From Microbacterium hominis NBRC 15708 (GTDB lineage Bacteria; Actinomycetota; Actinomycetes; Actinomycetales; Microbacteriaceae), in NCBI RefSeq assembly GCF_001592125.1, contig NZ_BCWI01000008.1:1-64000 (forward strand): DNA of 64,000 bases, given 5' to 3'. A model generated the notes under the pieces. It searched no databases. It was not told the DNA's origin and saw nothing but the letters and a program-made list of their open reading frames with translations. Below are positions 1-8,393 of the stretch, one piece after another; within the stretch, counting starts at the first letter, position 1, and every line of letters starts with the position of its first letter. The translations under genes and the position numbers were made by a program.

Positions 1-2457
1 CCCAGCGCGCCCGCCGCGCCGGCCGCTCCGGCTCCGGCGGCCCCCGCCGCAGCGGACGCTCCGACGCCCGCCACGCCGGCCGCCGCCGCGCCCGGTGCGG
101 CCACGCCGCAGGCGCCGCGCCCCGGTGGCGCTCCGCGTCCCGGCAACAACCCGTTCTCCTCGTCGCAGGGGATGGGCCAGCGTCCCGCCGGCCCGCGTCC
201 GGGCAACAACCCGTTCGCGTCCGCGCAGGGGATGGGTCAGCGTCCGACGCCCGGCAACATCCCGCGCCCGCAGGCTCCGCGCCCCGGCGCTCCCCGTCCC
301 GGTGCCCCGCGTCCCGGCGGCGCCGGTCGTCCCGGAGGCGGCGGTCGTCCCGGCGCGCCGTTCCAGCAGCGTCCTGGCGGTCCCGGTCGTCCCGGCGGTG
401 CCGGCGGCTTCCAGCGTCCCGGCGGCACCGGCGGTCCCGGAGCGCCCGGTGGCGGCTTCGCGGGTCGTCCCGGTGGCGGCGGTGGTCGTGGCCGTGGTCC
501 CGGCGGTGGCACCGCGGGTGCCTTCGGCAAGGGCGGCGGCAAGAGCAAGCAGCGCAAGTCGCGTCGTGCGAAGCGGCAGGAATTCGAGATGCGGTCGGCG
601 CCCGTCGTCGGCGGCGTCAATGTCCAGAAGGGCAACGGCGAGATCATCCGCCTGCGTCGCGGCGCGTCGATCGCCGACTTCGCGGACAAGCTCGAGGCCC
701 TGCGCGGCTACACCGTGCAGCCCGGCACGCTGGTGACGATCCTCTTCAACCTCGGTGAGATGGCCACCGCGACCGAGTCGCTGGACGAGGCCACCTTCGA
801 GGTGCTCGGCGCCGAGCTCGGCTACAAGATCCAGATGGTCTCGCCCGAGGACGAGGACAAGGAGCTCCTCGAGGGCTTCGGTCTCGACCTCGAGGCCGAG
901 TTGGAGGCGGAGAGCGAGGACGACCTCGAGATCCGTCCTCCGGTCGTGACCGTCATGGGTCACGTCGACCACGGTAAGACGCGACTGCTCGACGCCATCC
1001 GCCAGACGAACGTCGTGGCGGGCGAGGCCGGCGGCATCACCCAGCACATCGGTGCGTACCAGGTGTGGACCGAGCACGAGGGCATCGAGCGCGCGATCAC
1101 CTTCATCGACACCCCCGGTCACGAGGCGTTCACCGCCATGCGTGCCCGTGGTGCCCAGGTGACCGACATCGCCATCCTCGTGGTCGCCGCCGACGACGGC
1201 ATCATGCCGCAGACGGTGGAGGCCCTGAACCACGCCCAGGCGGCCGGTGTGCCGATCGTGGTCGCGGTCAACAAGGTCGACAAGCCCGACGCGAACCCGG
1301 CCAAGGTGCGCCAGCAGCTCACCGAGTACGGCCTCGTGGCCGAGGAGTACGGCGGCGACGTCATGTTCGTCGACGTGTCCGCACGCCAGGGCACGAACAT
1401 CCAGGAACTGCTGGATGCCGTGCTGCTGACGGCCGACGCGGGACTCGACCTCACGGCGAACCCGAACAAGGCCGCCCGCGGTGTCGCGATCGAAGCGAAG
1501 CTCGACAAGGGCCGCGGCTCGGTGGCGACCGTGCTCATCCAGTCGGGAACGCTGCGCGTCGGCGACGCGATCGTGGCCGGCACGGCCTACGGCCGCGTCC
1601 GCGCGATGATCGACGAGAACGGCGACGCGGTCGACGAGGCCTACCCCTCGCGTCCCGTCCAGGTGCAGGGTCTGAACTCCGTGCCCCGTGCCGGTGACGT
1701 GTTCATCGTCACCGAGGAGGACCGCACGGCTCGCCAGATCGCCGAGAAGCGCGAGGCCGCCGAGCGCAACGCCCAGCTGGCCAAGGCCCGCAAGCGCATC
1801 TCGCTCGAGGACTTCACCCGCGCTCTCGAAGAGGGCAAGGTCGAGTCGCTCAACCTCATCATCAAGGGCGACGTGTCCGGTGCCGTCGAGGCGCTGGAGG
1901 AGTCGCTCCTCAAGATCGAGGTCGACGACTCGGTGCAGCTGCGCATCATCCACCGCGGCGTCGGCGCCATCACGGAGTCGGACATCAACCTGGCCACGAT
2001 CGACAACGCGATCGTGATCGGCTTCAACGTCCGCCCCGACACGAAGGCGCGCGAGCGCGCCGCCCGCGAGGGCGTGGACGTGCGCTTCTACTCGGTCATC
2101 TACAACGCGATCGACGACGTCGAGCAGTCGCTCAAGGGCCTGCTCAAGCCGGAGTTCGAAGAGGTGCAGTCGGGTGTCGCCGAGATCCGCGAGGTGTTCC
2201 GCTCCTCGAAGTTCGGCAACATCGCCGGTGTCATCGTCCGCAGCGGAACGATCACGCGCAACGCCAAGGCGCGCGTCATCCGCGACGGCGTCGTGCTGGC
2301 CGACGGTCTGCAGATCGAGTCGCTGCGCCGCTTCAAGGACGACGTCACCGAGGTCCGCACGGACTTCGAGGCCGGTATCGGACTGGGCAAGTACAACGAC
2401 ATCCAGATCGGCGACGAGATCGAGACGACCGAGATGGTGGAGAAGCCGCGCGGCTGA
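1..2457 (+). CDS. infB: Translation initiation factor IF-2 (5' end outside window)
   Basis: GTPase that brings initiator tRNA to the 30S subunit and promotes 70S joining. The frame is open from base 1, so the start lies upstream. The first ~190 visible residues are Ala/Pro- then Gly/Pro/Arg-rich, with a direct repeat around the NNPF...QGMGQRP units, as in the disordered actinobacterial IF2 extension. An IF2_N-like segment follows (about 215-275). The G domain has GHVDHGKT (about 320), DTPGHE (about 370) and NKVD (about 424), and the C-terminal beta-barrel domains run to the stop. All GTPase motifs are intact. It is followed after 140 bp, and a large inverted repeat, by rbfA, the usual bacterial order. 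Confidence 0.98.
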   Translation, partial: PSAPAAPAAPAPAAPAAADAPTPATPAAAAPGAATPQAPRPGGAPRPGNNPFSSSQGMGQRPAGPRPGNNPFASAQGMGQRPTPGNIPRPQAPRPGAPRPGAPRPGGAGRPGGGGRPGAPFQQRPGGPGRPGGAGGFQRPGGTGGPGAPGGGFAGRPGGGGGRGRGPGGGTAGAFGKGGGKSKQRKSRRAKRQEFEMRSAPVVGGVNVQKGNGEIIRLRRGASIADFADKLEALRGYTVQPGTLVTILFNLGEMATATESLDEATFEVLGAELGYKIQMVSPEDEDKELLEGFGLDLEAELEAESEDDLEIRPPVVTVMGHVDHGKTRLLDAIRQTNVVAGEAGGITQHIGAYQVWTEHEGIERAITFIDTPGHEAFTAMRARGAQVTDIAILVVAADDGIMPQTVEALNHAQAAGVPIVVAVNKVDKPDANPAKVRQQLTEYGLVAEEYGGDVMFVDVSARQGTNIQELLDAVLLTADAGLDLTANPNKAARGVAIEAKLDKGRGSVATVLIQSGTLRVGDAIVAGTAYGRVRAMIDENGDAVDEAYPSRPVQVQGLNSVPRAGDVFIVTEEDRTARQIAEKREAAERNAQLAKARKRISLEDFTRALEEGKVESLNLIIKGDVSGAVEALEESLLKIEVDDSVQLRIIHRGVGAITESDINLATIDNAIVIGFNVRPDTKARERAAREGVDVRFYSVIYNAIDDVEQSLKGLLKPEFEEVQSGVAEIREVFRSSKFGNIAGVIVRSGTITRNAKARVIRDGVVLADGLQIESLRRFKDDVTEVRTDFEAGIGLGKYNDIQIGDEIETTEMVEKPRG

Positions 2458-2481
2458 TCCTTCCTGTTCGGCTGCGGCTGC

Positions 2482-2545
2482 GCCGGTCGCGCCGCGGAGA
2501 CAAGAGCGGGGCCCCTACCCCGATTGTCTCCGCGGCGCGACCGGC
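2482..2545. terminator. Long perfect inverted repeat after infB
   Basis: Two 22-nt arms (2482-2503 and 2524-2545) are perfectly complementary around a 20-nt loop, and similarity continues outward imperfectly. No T-run follows. It could end infB transcription without U-tract release, or act as an RNA-processing hairpin between infB and rbfA. Confidence 0.6.
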
Positions 2546-2597
2546 TCCGCCTCCGCCGACCTCCCGGCTCCGCCGGGCGCAGAAAGAGGTAAGAGAG

Positions 2598-3035
2598 ATG
2601 TCTTCAGAACGGCAGGCGAGACTCGCCGACCGCATCCGCGTGCTCATCGCCGAGCGGCTCGAGAAGGGGCTGCGCGACCCGCGCCTCGGCTTCGTGACGA
2701 TCACCGACGTGCGCGTCACCGGAGACCTGCAGCACGCCTCGGTGTTCTACACCGTGTACGGCGACGACAAGGCGCGCGAAGACTCGGCGGCTGCCCTGAA
2801 GGCGGCCACCGGGATGCTGCGCAGCGAGGTCGGCAAGCAGCTCGGCGTGCGGCTCACCCCGTCGCTCGAGTTCATCCCCGACGCGCTGCCGGAGAACGCC
2901 GGACACATCGCCGAGCTCCTCCGTGAGGCGCAGGAGCGGGACGCCGCCGTCGCCGGGCTCGCCGCCGGTGCCGCCTACGCGGGCGACGCCGACCCCTACG
3001 TCAAGCCGCGCGAGGACGACGACGAGGACGACTGA
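2598..3035 (+). CDS. rbfA: Ribosome-binding factor A
   Basis: 145-aa KH-fold factor that binds 30S precursors and assists 16S rRNA 5'-end maturation and cold adaptation. Family features include the N-terminal RQARLADRIRVLIAERLEKGLRDPR segment (in parts), the strand ending VTITDVRVTGDLQHASVFYTV (in parts) and the LTPSLEFIPD stretch. The C-terminus is an acidic tail (EDDDEDD), common in actinobacterial RbfA. An AAAGAGG/GAGAG purine stretch sits just upstream of the ATG. It directly follows infB, as in most bacteria. The converging flavodoxin gene ends 3 bp beyond its stop. Confidence 0.96.
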   Translation: MSSERQARLADRIRVLIAERLEKGLRDPRLGFVTITDVRVTGDLQHASVFYTVYGDDKAREDSAAALKAATGMLRSEVGKQLGVRLTPSLEFIPDALPENAGHIAELLREAQERDAAVAGLAAGAAYAGDADPYVKPREDDDEDD

Positions 3036-3038
3036 GCC

Positions 3039-3524
3039 TCAGCGCCCGAGCGCGCGTCCCCACGCGGTCGCGCGTTCGAGCTCGCCCTCCTCGAGGGGGC
3101 CGCTTCGTCCCGTCACGAAGAAGTCCTCCACGGCATCCACCGACAACCCGTGCGCCCGCGCCGCCTTCGCGGCCGCCGTCGCCGCCGACCCGCTGAGCCG
3201 GCCGTGCCCCTGCTTCGTGCCGAACGTGGCGACGCGAAGACGTCCCGAAGCGGAGGAGGCCTGCGCGAGCCATTCCCGGATGCCGCGCCGGGTCGGCGTC
3301 GGCGCGTCCTTCGCGGCATCGGCCCGCGTCTGCACCCGCGACATCGAGAACACGTGCGTCGGACCGCCCACGAGGAGCAGGTCCACATCGTCGGGCAGGA
3401 CCGTCGGGGCGGTGTCGACCGCGACGACCTCGACCCGACCGCTCGTCGCGACGCCCTCCGCGATGGCCCGGGCGACCTTCTCGGTGTTGCCGAACTGAGA
3501 TTCGTACACGATCAGCGCCTTCAT
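3039..3524 (-). CDS. Flavodoxin family protein
   Basis: 161-aa flavodoxin-fold protein. The N-terminal MKALIVYESQFGNTEKVA carries the FMN phosphate-binding loop (S/T-x-x-G-N-T type), and a GGPTHVFSMS loop near residue 55 matches the second FMN-contact region. It probably carries electrons or reduces quinones in the cytosol; the partner is unknown. The ATG at 3524 is supported by a TACGGT -10 box (3532-3537, complement) ending 8 nt before it, suggesting a leaderless mRNA. It converges on rbfA and lies downstream of, but is not fused to, mutY. Confidence 0.85.
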   Translation of the reverse strand: MKALIVYESQFGNTEKVARAIAEGVATSGRVEVVAVDTAPTVLPDDVDLLLVGGPTHVFSMSRVQTRADAAKDAPTPTRRGIREWLAQASSASGRLRVATFGTKQGHGRLSGSAATAAAKAARAHGLSVDAVEDFFVTGRSGPLEEGELERATAWGRALGR

Positions 3525-3604
3525 GAGGCGGACCGTACGCCGCCGCACCGGGTGACGCATCGGCCCCTCGCCGTGACAATGAGGGTGCGCCGCGCTCGGC
3601 GTCG

Positions 3605-4471
3605 TCAGCGGGGCAGACGCAGCAGCATCCCGTCGGACTCGATGAGTCCGTCGACCAGCAGCGAGTCGATGGCCCGCCCCCGCTGCGCCGGATCGGGCCA
3701 GTCGGCGATGACCGCCGCCTCGGCGACCTCGTGCGCCTCCGCCGCCCGCAGCGTCCGCAGCACCGCGCCGCGCGCCTGACGATCGCTGCCCTCGTAGGAT
3801 GCCTGCTTCCGGCGGGCGTCGCCGGTGTCGGGATACCCGGCGGCGCGCCACGCACACAGCGAGGCCACCGGGCAGACGTCGCAGCGCGCCGCCCGCGCGG
3901 TGCAGACCACGGCGCCGAGCTCCATCATCGCGGCGTTCATCACCGCGGCATCTGGCAGCTCCGCCGGCAGCAGCCGTTCCATGTCGGCGAGGTCCCGGCG
4001 CCCCGGGGGTCCGGGCTGCGACCGGCCCTCGACCGCCCGCGCGATGACCCGCCGCGTGTTCGTGTCGACGACCGGATGCCGGTCGCCGTACGCGAACACC
4101 GCGACGGCGCGCGCGGTGTAGTCGCCGATCCCGGTGAGGGACAGGAGCGCGTCGACGTCGCGGGGGACCACGCCGTCGTGACGGTCGCGGATCTCGACCG
4201 CGGCGCGGTGCAACCACAGCGCGCGGCGCGGGTAGCCGAGGTTCGCCCACTGCGCGACGGCGGCGGCGGGCGGGTCGGCGGCCAGCGCGGTGGGAGTCGG
4301 CCAGCGCGTCAGCCACGCCTCCAGACGCGGGATCACGCGGGTCACCGGCGTCTGCTGCAGCATGAACTCGCTCACCAGCACGCCCCATGCGCCGAAACCG
4401 GGCGCCCGCCACGGCAGGTCGCGCGCGGTGTCGCGATACCACGCGATCAGCGGCGTCGCGAGCTCTGGCAC
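3605..4471 (-). CDS. mutY: A/G-specific adenine DNA glycosylase
   Basis: Base-excision repair enzyme that removes adenine mispaired with 8-oxoguanine. It shows the EFMLQQTPVTRVIP helix with the catalytic Glu, the helix-hairpin-helix LTGIGDYTARAVAVFAYGD with the catalytic Asp region, and a [4Fe-4S] cysteine set of C-x6-C-x2-C-x5-C spacing. At 288 aa it is shorter than E. coli MutY (350 aa), with little room for the C-terminal NUDIX-like 8-oxoG reader, as in many actinobacteria. The start is GTG at 4471, preceded after exactly 6 nt by TAGGCT (4478-4483, complement). It is divergent from truB. Confidence 0.93.
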   Translation of the reverse strand: MPELATPLIAWYRDTARDLPWRAPGFGAWGVLVSEFMLQQTPVTRVIPRLEAWLTRWPTPTALAADPPAAAVAQWANLGYPRRALWLHRAAVEIRDRHDGVVPRDVDALLSLTGIGDYTARAVAVFAYGDRHPVVDTNTRRVIARAVEGRSQPGPPGRRDLADMERLLPAELPDAAVMNAAMMELGAVVCTARAARCDVCPVASLCAWRAAGYPDTGDARRKQASYEGSDRQARGAVLRTLRAAEAHEVAEAAVIADWPDPAQRGRAIDSLLVDGLIESDGMLLRLPR

Positions 4472-4477
4472 CGCACC

Positions 4478-4534
4478 AGCCTACGGCCGCGGGCGGGTTG
4501 CGTTCTCCGGCCGCGCGTCGGCCCGGCCTAGGCT
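4478..4534. promoter_or_regulatory. Divergent leaderless promoters for mutY and truB
   Basis: TAGGCT boxes lie on both strands, at 4478-4483 (complement, mutY) and 4529-4534 (truB). Each is exactly 6 nt from its start codon, so both predicted transcription starts coincide with the first base of the gene. Confidence 0.75.
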
Positions 4535-4540
4535 GGAGCA

Positions 4541-5455
4541 ATGCCCGCGTCACCGTCCGTCCCGAACGGCATCCTGCTCGTCGACAAGCCGCAGGGGATC
4601 ACGAGCCACGACGTCGTCGCCCGCGCGCGTCGCGCGCTGAACACCCGAAAGATCGGGCATGCGGGCACCCTCGACCCGATGGCCACGGGGCTGCTCATCC
4701 TCGGGGTGGGGCCCGCGACCCGGCTGCTGACCTTCATCGTCGGCCTCGGCAAGACGTACGAGGCCACGATCCGGCTCGGCGTCGCCACCGACTCCGACGA
4801 CGCGGACGGCGTCGAGACGGCTCGAGCGGATGCCGCGGCCCTCGCCGCCGCGACGGACGAGCGGATCGCGGCCGGCATCGCCGCGCTCTCCGGCGAGATC
4901 GACCAGGTGCCGAGCACGGTCTCGGCGATCAAGGTCGGCGGCAAGCGCGCCTACGATCTCGCGCGCGCGGGCGAAGCGGTCGAGCTGACGGCGCGGCGCG
5001 TCACGATCGACCGGTTCGAGGTCCTGGCCCGACGTGCGGGCGCGGACGGCACCATCGACCTCGACGTGGTCGTGGACTGCTCCAGCGGGACGTACATCCG
5101 CGCCCTCGCGCGTGACCTCGGCGCCGCCCTCGGCATCGGCGGGCACCTCACGGCGCTGCGGCGCACCCGCATCGGCGCGTTCGAGGTCGCCGACGCCGTC
5201 GCCGAGATCACCCCCGACGCGCCGCTGGAGACGCCGGCGCGCGTCGCGGCAGCCGTGCTCGGCGCGTTTCCCGTCAGCGCCGACGAGGCGCGCGACCTGC
5301 GCCACGGCAAGAGGCTCCACGCCGCGGCGGAGCGCCTCGACGGATCCGCGACCGCGACGCCCGCCGCGATCGACCCCGACGGGCGACTGGTCGGCATCGT
5401 GGAACGCCGCGGCGCCGACGTGAAGAGCGTGATGAACATGGCGGAGGACGCATGA
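4541..5455 (+). CDS. truB: tRNA pseudouridine(55) synthase
   Basis: Isomerises U55 in the T-loop of tRNAs. Visible family elements are GILLVDKPQGITSHDVV at the N-terminus, the catalytic motif AGTLDPMATGLL (Asp near residue 45), KTYEATIRLGVATDSDD, and the CSSGTYIRALARDLG block near residue 185. At 304 aa it has normal length, with an actinobacterial C-terminal extension. The ATG at 4541 sits 7 nt past the last base of TAGGCT, predicting a leaderless mRNA. Its stop overlaps the next small membrane-protein gene (ATGA), so the two are probably co-transcribed, and the cluster leads to ribF as in most actinobacteria. Confidence 0.97.
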   Translation: MPASPSVPNGILLVDKPQGITSHDVVARARRALNTRKIGHAGTLDPMATGLLILGVGPATRLLTFIVGLGKTYEATIRLGVATDSDDADGVETARADAAALAAATDERIAAGIAALSGEIDQVPSTVSAIKVGGKRAYDLARAGEAVELTARRVTIDRFEVLARRAGADGTIDLDVVVDCSSGTYIRALARDLGAALGIGGHLTALRRTRIGAFEVADAVAEITPDAPLETPARVAAAVLGAFPVSADEARDLRHGKRLHAAAERLDGSATATPAAIDPDGRLVGIVERRGADVKSVMNMAEDA

Positions 5456-5820
5456 TCGAGTGGTTCGCCATCGTGCAGGTCGCGGTCGCCGTCGCGGCGG
5501 GTCTGCTCGCGGTCGTGCTCGGCCTGGCCGGGCGTCGTCCCAGCGACCTCACGGTTGGGGCGATGGCCCTCATCCTCGTGCTCCTGCTCGCGCAGGTCGT
5601 CGTCGCGATCGTCGCCCCGCTCGTCGGCAACCCCCCGTCGGGCAGCGCGCTGGAGTTCTGGGTCTACCTCGTGTCCGCGGTGCTCATCCCGCCCGCGTCG
5701 GTGGTCTGGGCCCTCATCGAGCGCAGCCGCTGGAGCACCGTGATCATGGGGATCGCGGCGCTGTCGGTCGCGGTCATGGTCTGGCGCATGCAGGTCATCT
5801 GGACGACCGTCGGCATGTGA
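5452..5820 (+). CDS. Small four-helix membrane protein, unknown function
   Basis: 122 aa, overlapping truB by 4 nt. Hydrophobicity by eye suggests four transmembrane helices (about 5-27, 37-58, 67-88 and 95-115) with short loops and no catalytic motif. I do not recognise a named family. Its place between truB and ribF is where Microbacteriaceae often carry small integral membrane proteins, so translational coupling to truB seems more informative than any functional guess. Start ATG is fixed by the ATGA overlap. Confidence 0.8.
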   Translation: MIEWFAIVQVAVAVAAGLLAVVLGLAGRRPSDLTVGAMALILVLLLAQVVVAIVAPLVGNPPSGSALEFWVYLVSAVLIPPASVVWALIERSRWSTVIMGIAALSVAVMVWRMQVIWTTVGM

Positions 5821-5866
5821 GCCGGCGCCCGTCGCCCCCGTCGGCGCCGCCTATCATTGACAGGTC

Positions 5867-6373
5867 ATGACTTCGCCACACCTCGACGCGACCGGGCACA
5901 CCCGGATGACCGGCATCGGCCGCGTGCTCGTGGTCGTCTACGCCATCATGGCCCTCGCGGCGACCGGACGCTCGTTCGTCCAGATCGTGCAGGACTTCTC
6001 CGCCGCCCCGCTCGCCTACACGCTGTCGGCGGCCGCCGCCGTCGTGTACGTACTGGCGACCGTCGCCCTGGTGAAGTCCGACAGCCCGCGCTGGTACGTC
6101 GTCGCGTGGATCGCGATCTGCTTCGAGCTGGCGGGGGTGCTCATCGTCGGCACTCTGAGCCTCACGCATCCGGAGCTGTTCCTCCACGATGCCACCGTCT
6201 GGTCCGGCTACGGCTTCGGCTACTTCTGGGTGCCGCTCGTGCTTCCCTTCGTCGGGCTCTGGTGGCTGCGCAGCGGCGGACGCGGGGCGGACCCGGTGCC
6301 GGATGCCGCGGCATCCGACGACGAGCCCGTCCGGCACGACACCGTCGGCACCGATCGGAGGTCGTCCTGGTGA
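5867..6373 (+). CDS. Hypothetical integral membrane protein
   Basis: 168 aa with about four predicted membrane helices (roughly 17-37, 48-70, 78-100 and 120-137). A charged, low-complexity cytoplasmic tail follows (DAAASDDEPVRHD). No recognised domain. A TATCAT -10-like box (5852-5857) ends 10 nt before the ATG, so it has its own promoter with a very short leader. The stop codon is embedded in the ribF start (GTGA at 6370-6373), implying translational coupling to ribF. Members of this kind are common upstream of ribF in Microbacterium-type genomes (recalled, not searched). Confidence 0.8.
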   Translation: MTSPHLDATGHTRMTGIGRVLVVVYAIMALAATGRSFVQIVQDFSAAPLAYTLSAAAAVVYVLATVALVKSDSPRWYVVAWIAICFELAGVLIVGTLSLTHPELFLHDATVWSGYGFGYFWVPLVLPFVGLWWLRSGGRGADPVPDAAASDDEPVRHDTVGTDRRSSW

Positions 6374-7317
6374 TCGTCTTCCACGACCCCGCCGAGATCC
6401 CCGAGGGGTTCGGCCCGAGCGTCGTCGCCATCGGGAAGTTCGACGGCGTGCACTCCGGCCACCGCGCCGTGATCGATCGCGCCCGGGTCGCGGCGGCCGA
6501 GGCCGGCGCGCGGGTGGTCGCCGTGACCTTCGACCGCAACCCGCTGAGCCTGCTGCGGCCGGAGCTGTGTCCCGAGCCGGTGTGCAGCGTGGGCCAGAAG
6601 CTCGACCTCCTGGCGGCCGCGGGCGTCGATGCCACCCTCGTCCTGCGCTTCGACGAACAGCTCGCCGCGCTGGAGCCGCGGGCGTTCGTGGAGCACGTCC
6701 TGCTCAGCCTGGGCGTCGTGACCGTGATGGTCGGAGACGACTTCCGCTTCGGCCGCGGCGGGGCGGGAGATCCCGCTCTCCTCACCGAACTGGGCGCCGA
6801 GTACGGCTTCGCGGTCGACGTCGTCGGCGACGTGCAGGGCGGCGGCCGCCGTGTCTCGTCGACGTGGGTGCGCGACCTGCTGGCCGCCGGTGACGTCGAG
6901 GGGGCCGCGCGGCTGCTCGGACGTCCGCACGCCGTGCAGGGCGAGGTCGTCCACGGCCTCAAGCGCGGCCGGGAGCTCGGTTTTCCGACGGCGAACCTGT
7001 CCGCGTCGGCGGAGGGCTTCATCCCGGCCGACGGCGTGTACGCCGGCTGGCTCGTCGACCTCGGCGCGGACGGAACCGCCGTCACGACCCGCTACCCCGC
7101 GGCCATCTCCGTCGGGACGAACCCGACGTTCGACGACGTCCCCGTCCGTCAGGTCGAGGCCTATGTCCTCGACGAGACGGGACTCGACCTGTACGGGCAC
7201 CGCGTGCAGATCCGCTTCACGCATCGCATCCGCGGAATGGTCGCCTTCGCCGGCATCGAGGCGCTCATCGCGCAGATGGACGACGACGTCGCCCGTGTGC
7301 GTGCGGCTCTGGCCTGA
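6370..7317 (+). CDS. ribF: Bifunctional riboflavin kinase / FAD synthetase
   Basis: Converts riboflavin to FMN and then FAD. The N-terminal FMN adenylyltransferase half has AIGKFDGVHSGHRAVI, with the nucleotidyltransferase HxGH-like signature, and GDDFRFGRGGAGD. The C-terminal riboflavin kinase half has GRELGFPTANL, GTNPTF and LYGHRVQIRFTHRIR. At 315 aa it has the usual length. The GTG start at 6370 overlaps the preceding stop by 4 nt, and the upstream in-frame codons read through the membrane-protein gene, so an earlier start is unlikely. It sits downstream of truB as in most bacteria, but rpsO is displaced 22 kb. Confidence 0.96.
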   Translation: MIVFHDPAEIPEGFGPSVVAIGKFDGVHSGHRAVIDRARVAAAEAGARVVAVTFDRNPLSLLRPELCPEPVCSVGQKLDLLAAAGVDATLVLRFDEQLAALEPRAFVEHVLLSLGVVTVMVGDDFRFGRGGAGDPALLTELGAEYGFAVDVVGDVQGGGRRVSSTWVRDLLAAGDVEGAARLLGRPHAVQGEVVHGLKRGRELGFPTANLSASAEGFIPADGVYAGWLVDLGADGTAVTTRYPAAISVGTNPTFDDVPVRQVEAYVLDETGLDLYGHRVQIRFTHRIRGMVAFAGIEALIAQMDDDVARVRAALA

Positions 7318-7341
7318 GCCGCCGCACCCGACGACGGCGGG

Positions 7342-8058
7342 TCAGTACGAGGAGGCGTCGACGGCGCCGACGGCCTGCTCTCCGGCATCCACCCGGCGCG
7401 CCTCGCCGAGGATCACCGCGCTGCCGCTCGTGCCCAGTCGGGTCGCCCCGGCGGCCAGCATCGCCAGCGCGTCGGCGTAGCTGCGGACGCCGCCGGAGGC
7501 CTTCACCTGCACATCGGGTCCGACGTTCGCGCGCATGAGCTCGACGTGGGCGACGCTCGCCCCGCCCCCCGCGAATCCCGTCGACGTCTTGACGAAGTCG
7601 GCGCCGCCGGCCTCGGTCAGACGGCTGCCGCGGGCGATCTGCTCGTCGTCGAGCAGCGAGGTCTCGAGGATGACCTTCGTCACCTTGCCGGATGCCGCCG
7701 CGACGACGGCCGCGATGTCGGCGACGACCGCGTCGTCGAAGCCCGAACGCAGGGCGCCGATGTTGATGACCATGTCGAACTCGACGGCGCCGTCAGCGAG
7801 GGCCTGACCGACCTCGGCGACCTTGGCGGCGGTGGAGGTGGTGCCGTGGGGGAAGCCGATGACGGTGCCCACGTTCACTCCGGTGCCGGCCAGGCGGTCG
7901 ACCGCGTGGGCGATGTCGCTCGGACGCACGCACACGCTGAAGACGCCCCACTCCGCGGCGATGTCGAGCTCGGCGTCGACGTCGGCGCGCGTCAGTTCGG
8001 GCTTGAGGATGGCGTGGTCGATGGTCGCGGCGAGGTCGCGCTCGGTGATGGTGGACAT
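7342..8058 (-). CDS. deoC: Deoxyribose-phosphate aldolase
   Basis: Class I aldolase cleaving 2-deoxyribose-5-phosphate to glyceraldehyde-3-phosphate and acetaldehyde in nucleoside catabolism. DFVKTSTGFAGGGASV holds the Schiff-base lysine (about residue 150), VKASGGVRSYADALAM the second conserved lysine, and TVIGFPHGTTSTAAK the upstream strand. Its 238 aa are normal. The ATG at 8058 follows TAGGCT (8065-8070, complement) by exactly 6 nt, predicting leaderless transcription. It stands alone, convergent to ribF and divergent from the copper operon. Confidence 0.96.
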   Translation of the reverse strand: MSTITERDLAATIDHAILKPELTRADVDAELDIAAEWGVFSVCVRPSDIAHAVDRLAGTGVNVGTVIGFPHGTTSTAAKVAEVGQALADGAVEFDMVINIGALRSGFDDAVVADIAAVVAAASGKVTKVILETSLLDDEQIARGSRLTEAGGADFVKTSTGFAGGGASVAHVELMRANVGPDVQVKASGGVRSYADALAMLAAGATRLGTSGSAVILGEARRVDAGEQAVGAVDASSY

Positions 8059-8089
8059 GGTCCCAGCCTACGCCAGCGGGTCCTCGGGA

Positions 8090-8109
8090 ATACCCCAGGG
8101 GGGTATCAT
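8090..8109 (+). promoter_or_regulatory. CsoR-type copper operator overlapping a -10 box
   Basis: ATACCCC (8090-8096) and GGGGTAT (8100-8106) form a perfect 7-bp inverted repeat with a 3-nt spacer. This matches the G-tract pseudopalindrome bound by CsoR repressors. TATCAT (8104-8109) overlaps its right arm and is a likely -10 element, so repressor binding would block RNA polymerase. No csoR gene is visible in the window. Confidence 0.75.
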
Positions 8110-8160
8110 GGTTGTCAGCGAGAGCCGCAGCCGAACGGGCGTGCGGCGAGAGGAGACACC

Positions 8161-8382
8161 ATGTCCACGCAGACGTACGCCGTCGACGGCATGACCTGCG
8201 CGCACTGCGCCGGAGCGGTCACGCGCGAGGTGCGCAAGGTCGACGGGATCGATGACATCGCCGTCGACGTGACGGCGGGAACCCTCACCGTCACCGTCGA
8301 CGACGGCGCGGCCGGTGCCGCGCTCGACGCCGAGATCGCGGCCGCCGTCGACGAGGCGGGCTACACCGTCGTCGCCCGCTGA
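8161..8382 (+). CDS. copZ: Copper chaperone CopZ-like heavy-metal-associated protein
   Basis: 73-aa single HMA domain with the metal-binding GMTCAHC motif near residue 12. It is a probable cytosolic Cu(I) carrier that delivers to the P-type ATPase encoded 11 bp downstream. Length and fold match stand-alone CopZ proteins. A purine-rich GAGAGGAG site precedes the ATG at 8161. It is the first gene after the CsoR-like operator, so copper induction of the two-gene unit is expected. Mercury or silver handling cannot be excluded from the motif alone. Confidence 0.9.
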   Translation: MSTQTYAVDGMTCAHCAGAVTREVRKVDGIDDIAVDVTAGTLTVTVDDGAAGAALDAEIAAAVDEAGYTVVAR

Positions 8383-8393
8383 CGGGGCCGACG

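Noticed and set aside
237..689. 150-aa Pro/Arg-rich open frame opposite infB
   Set aside because: It mirrors the low-complexity Gly/Arg region of infB; no ribosome site, no recognisable domain.
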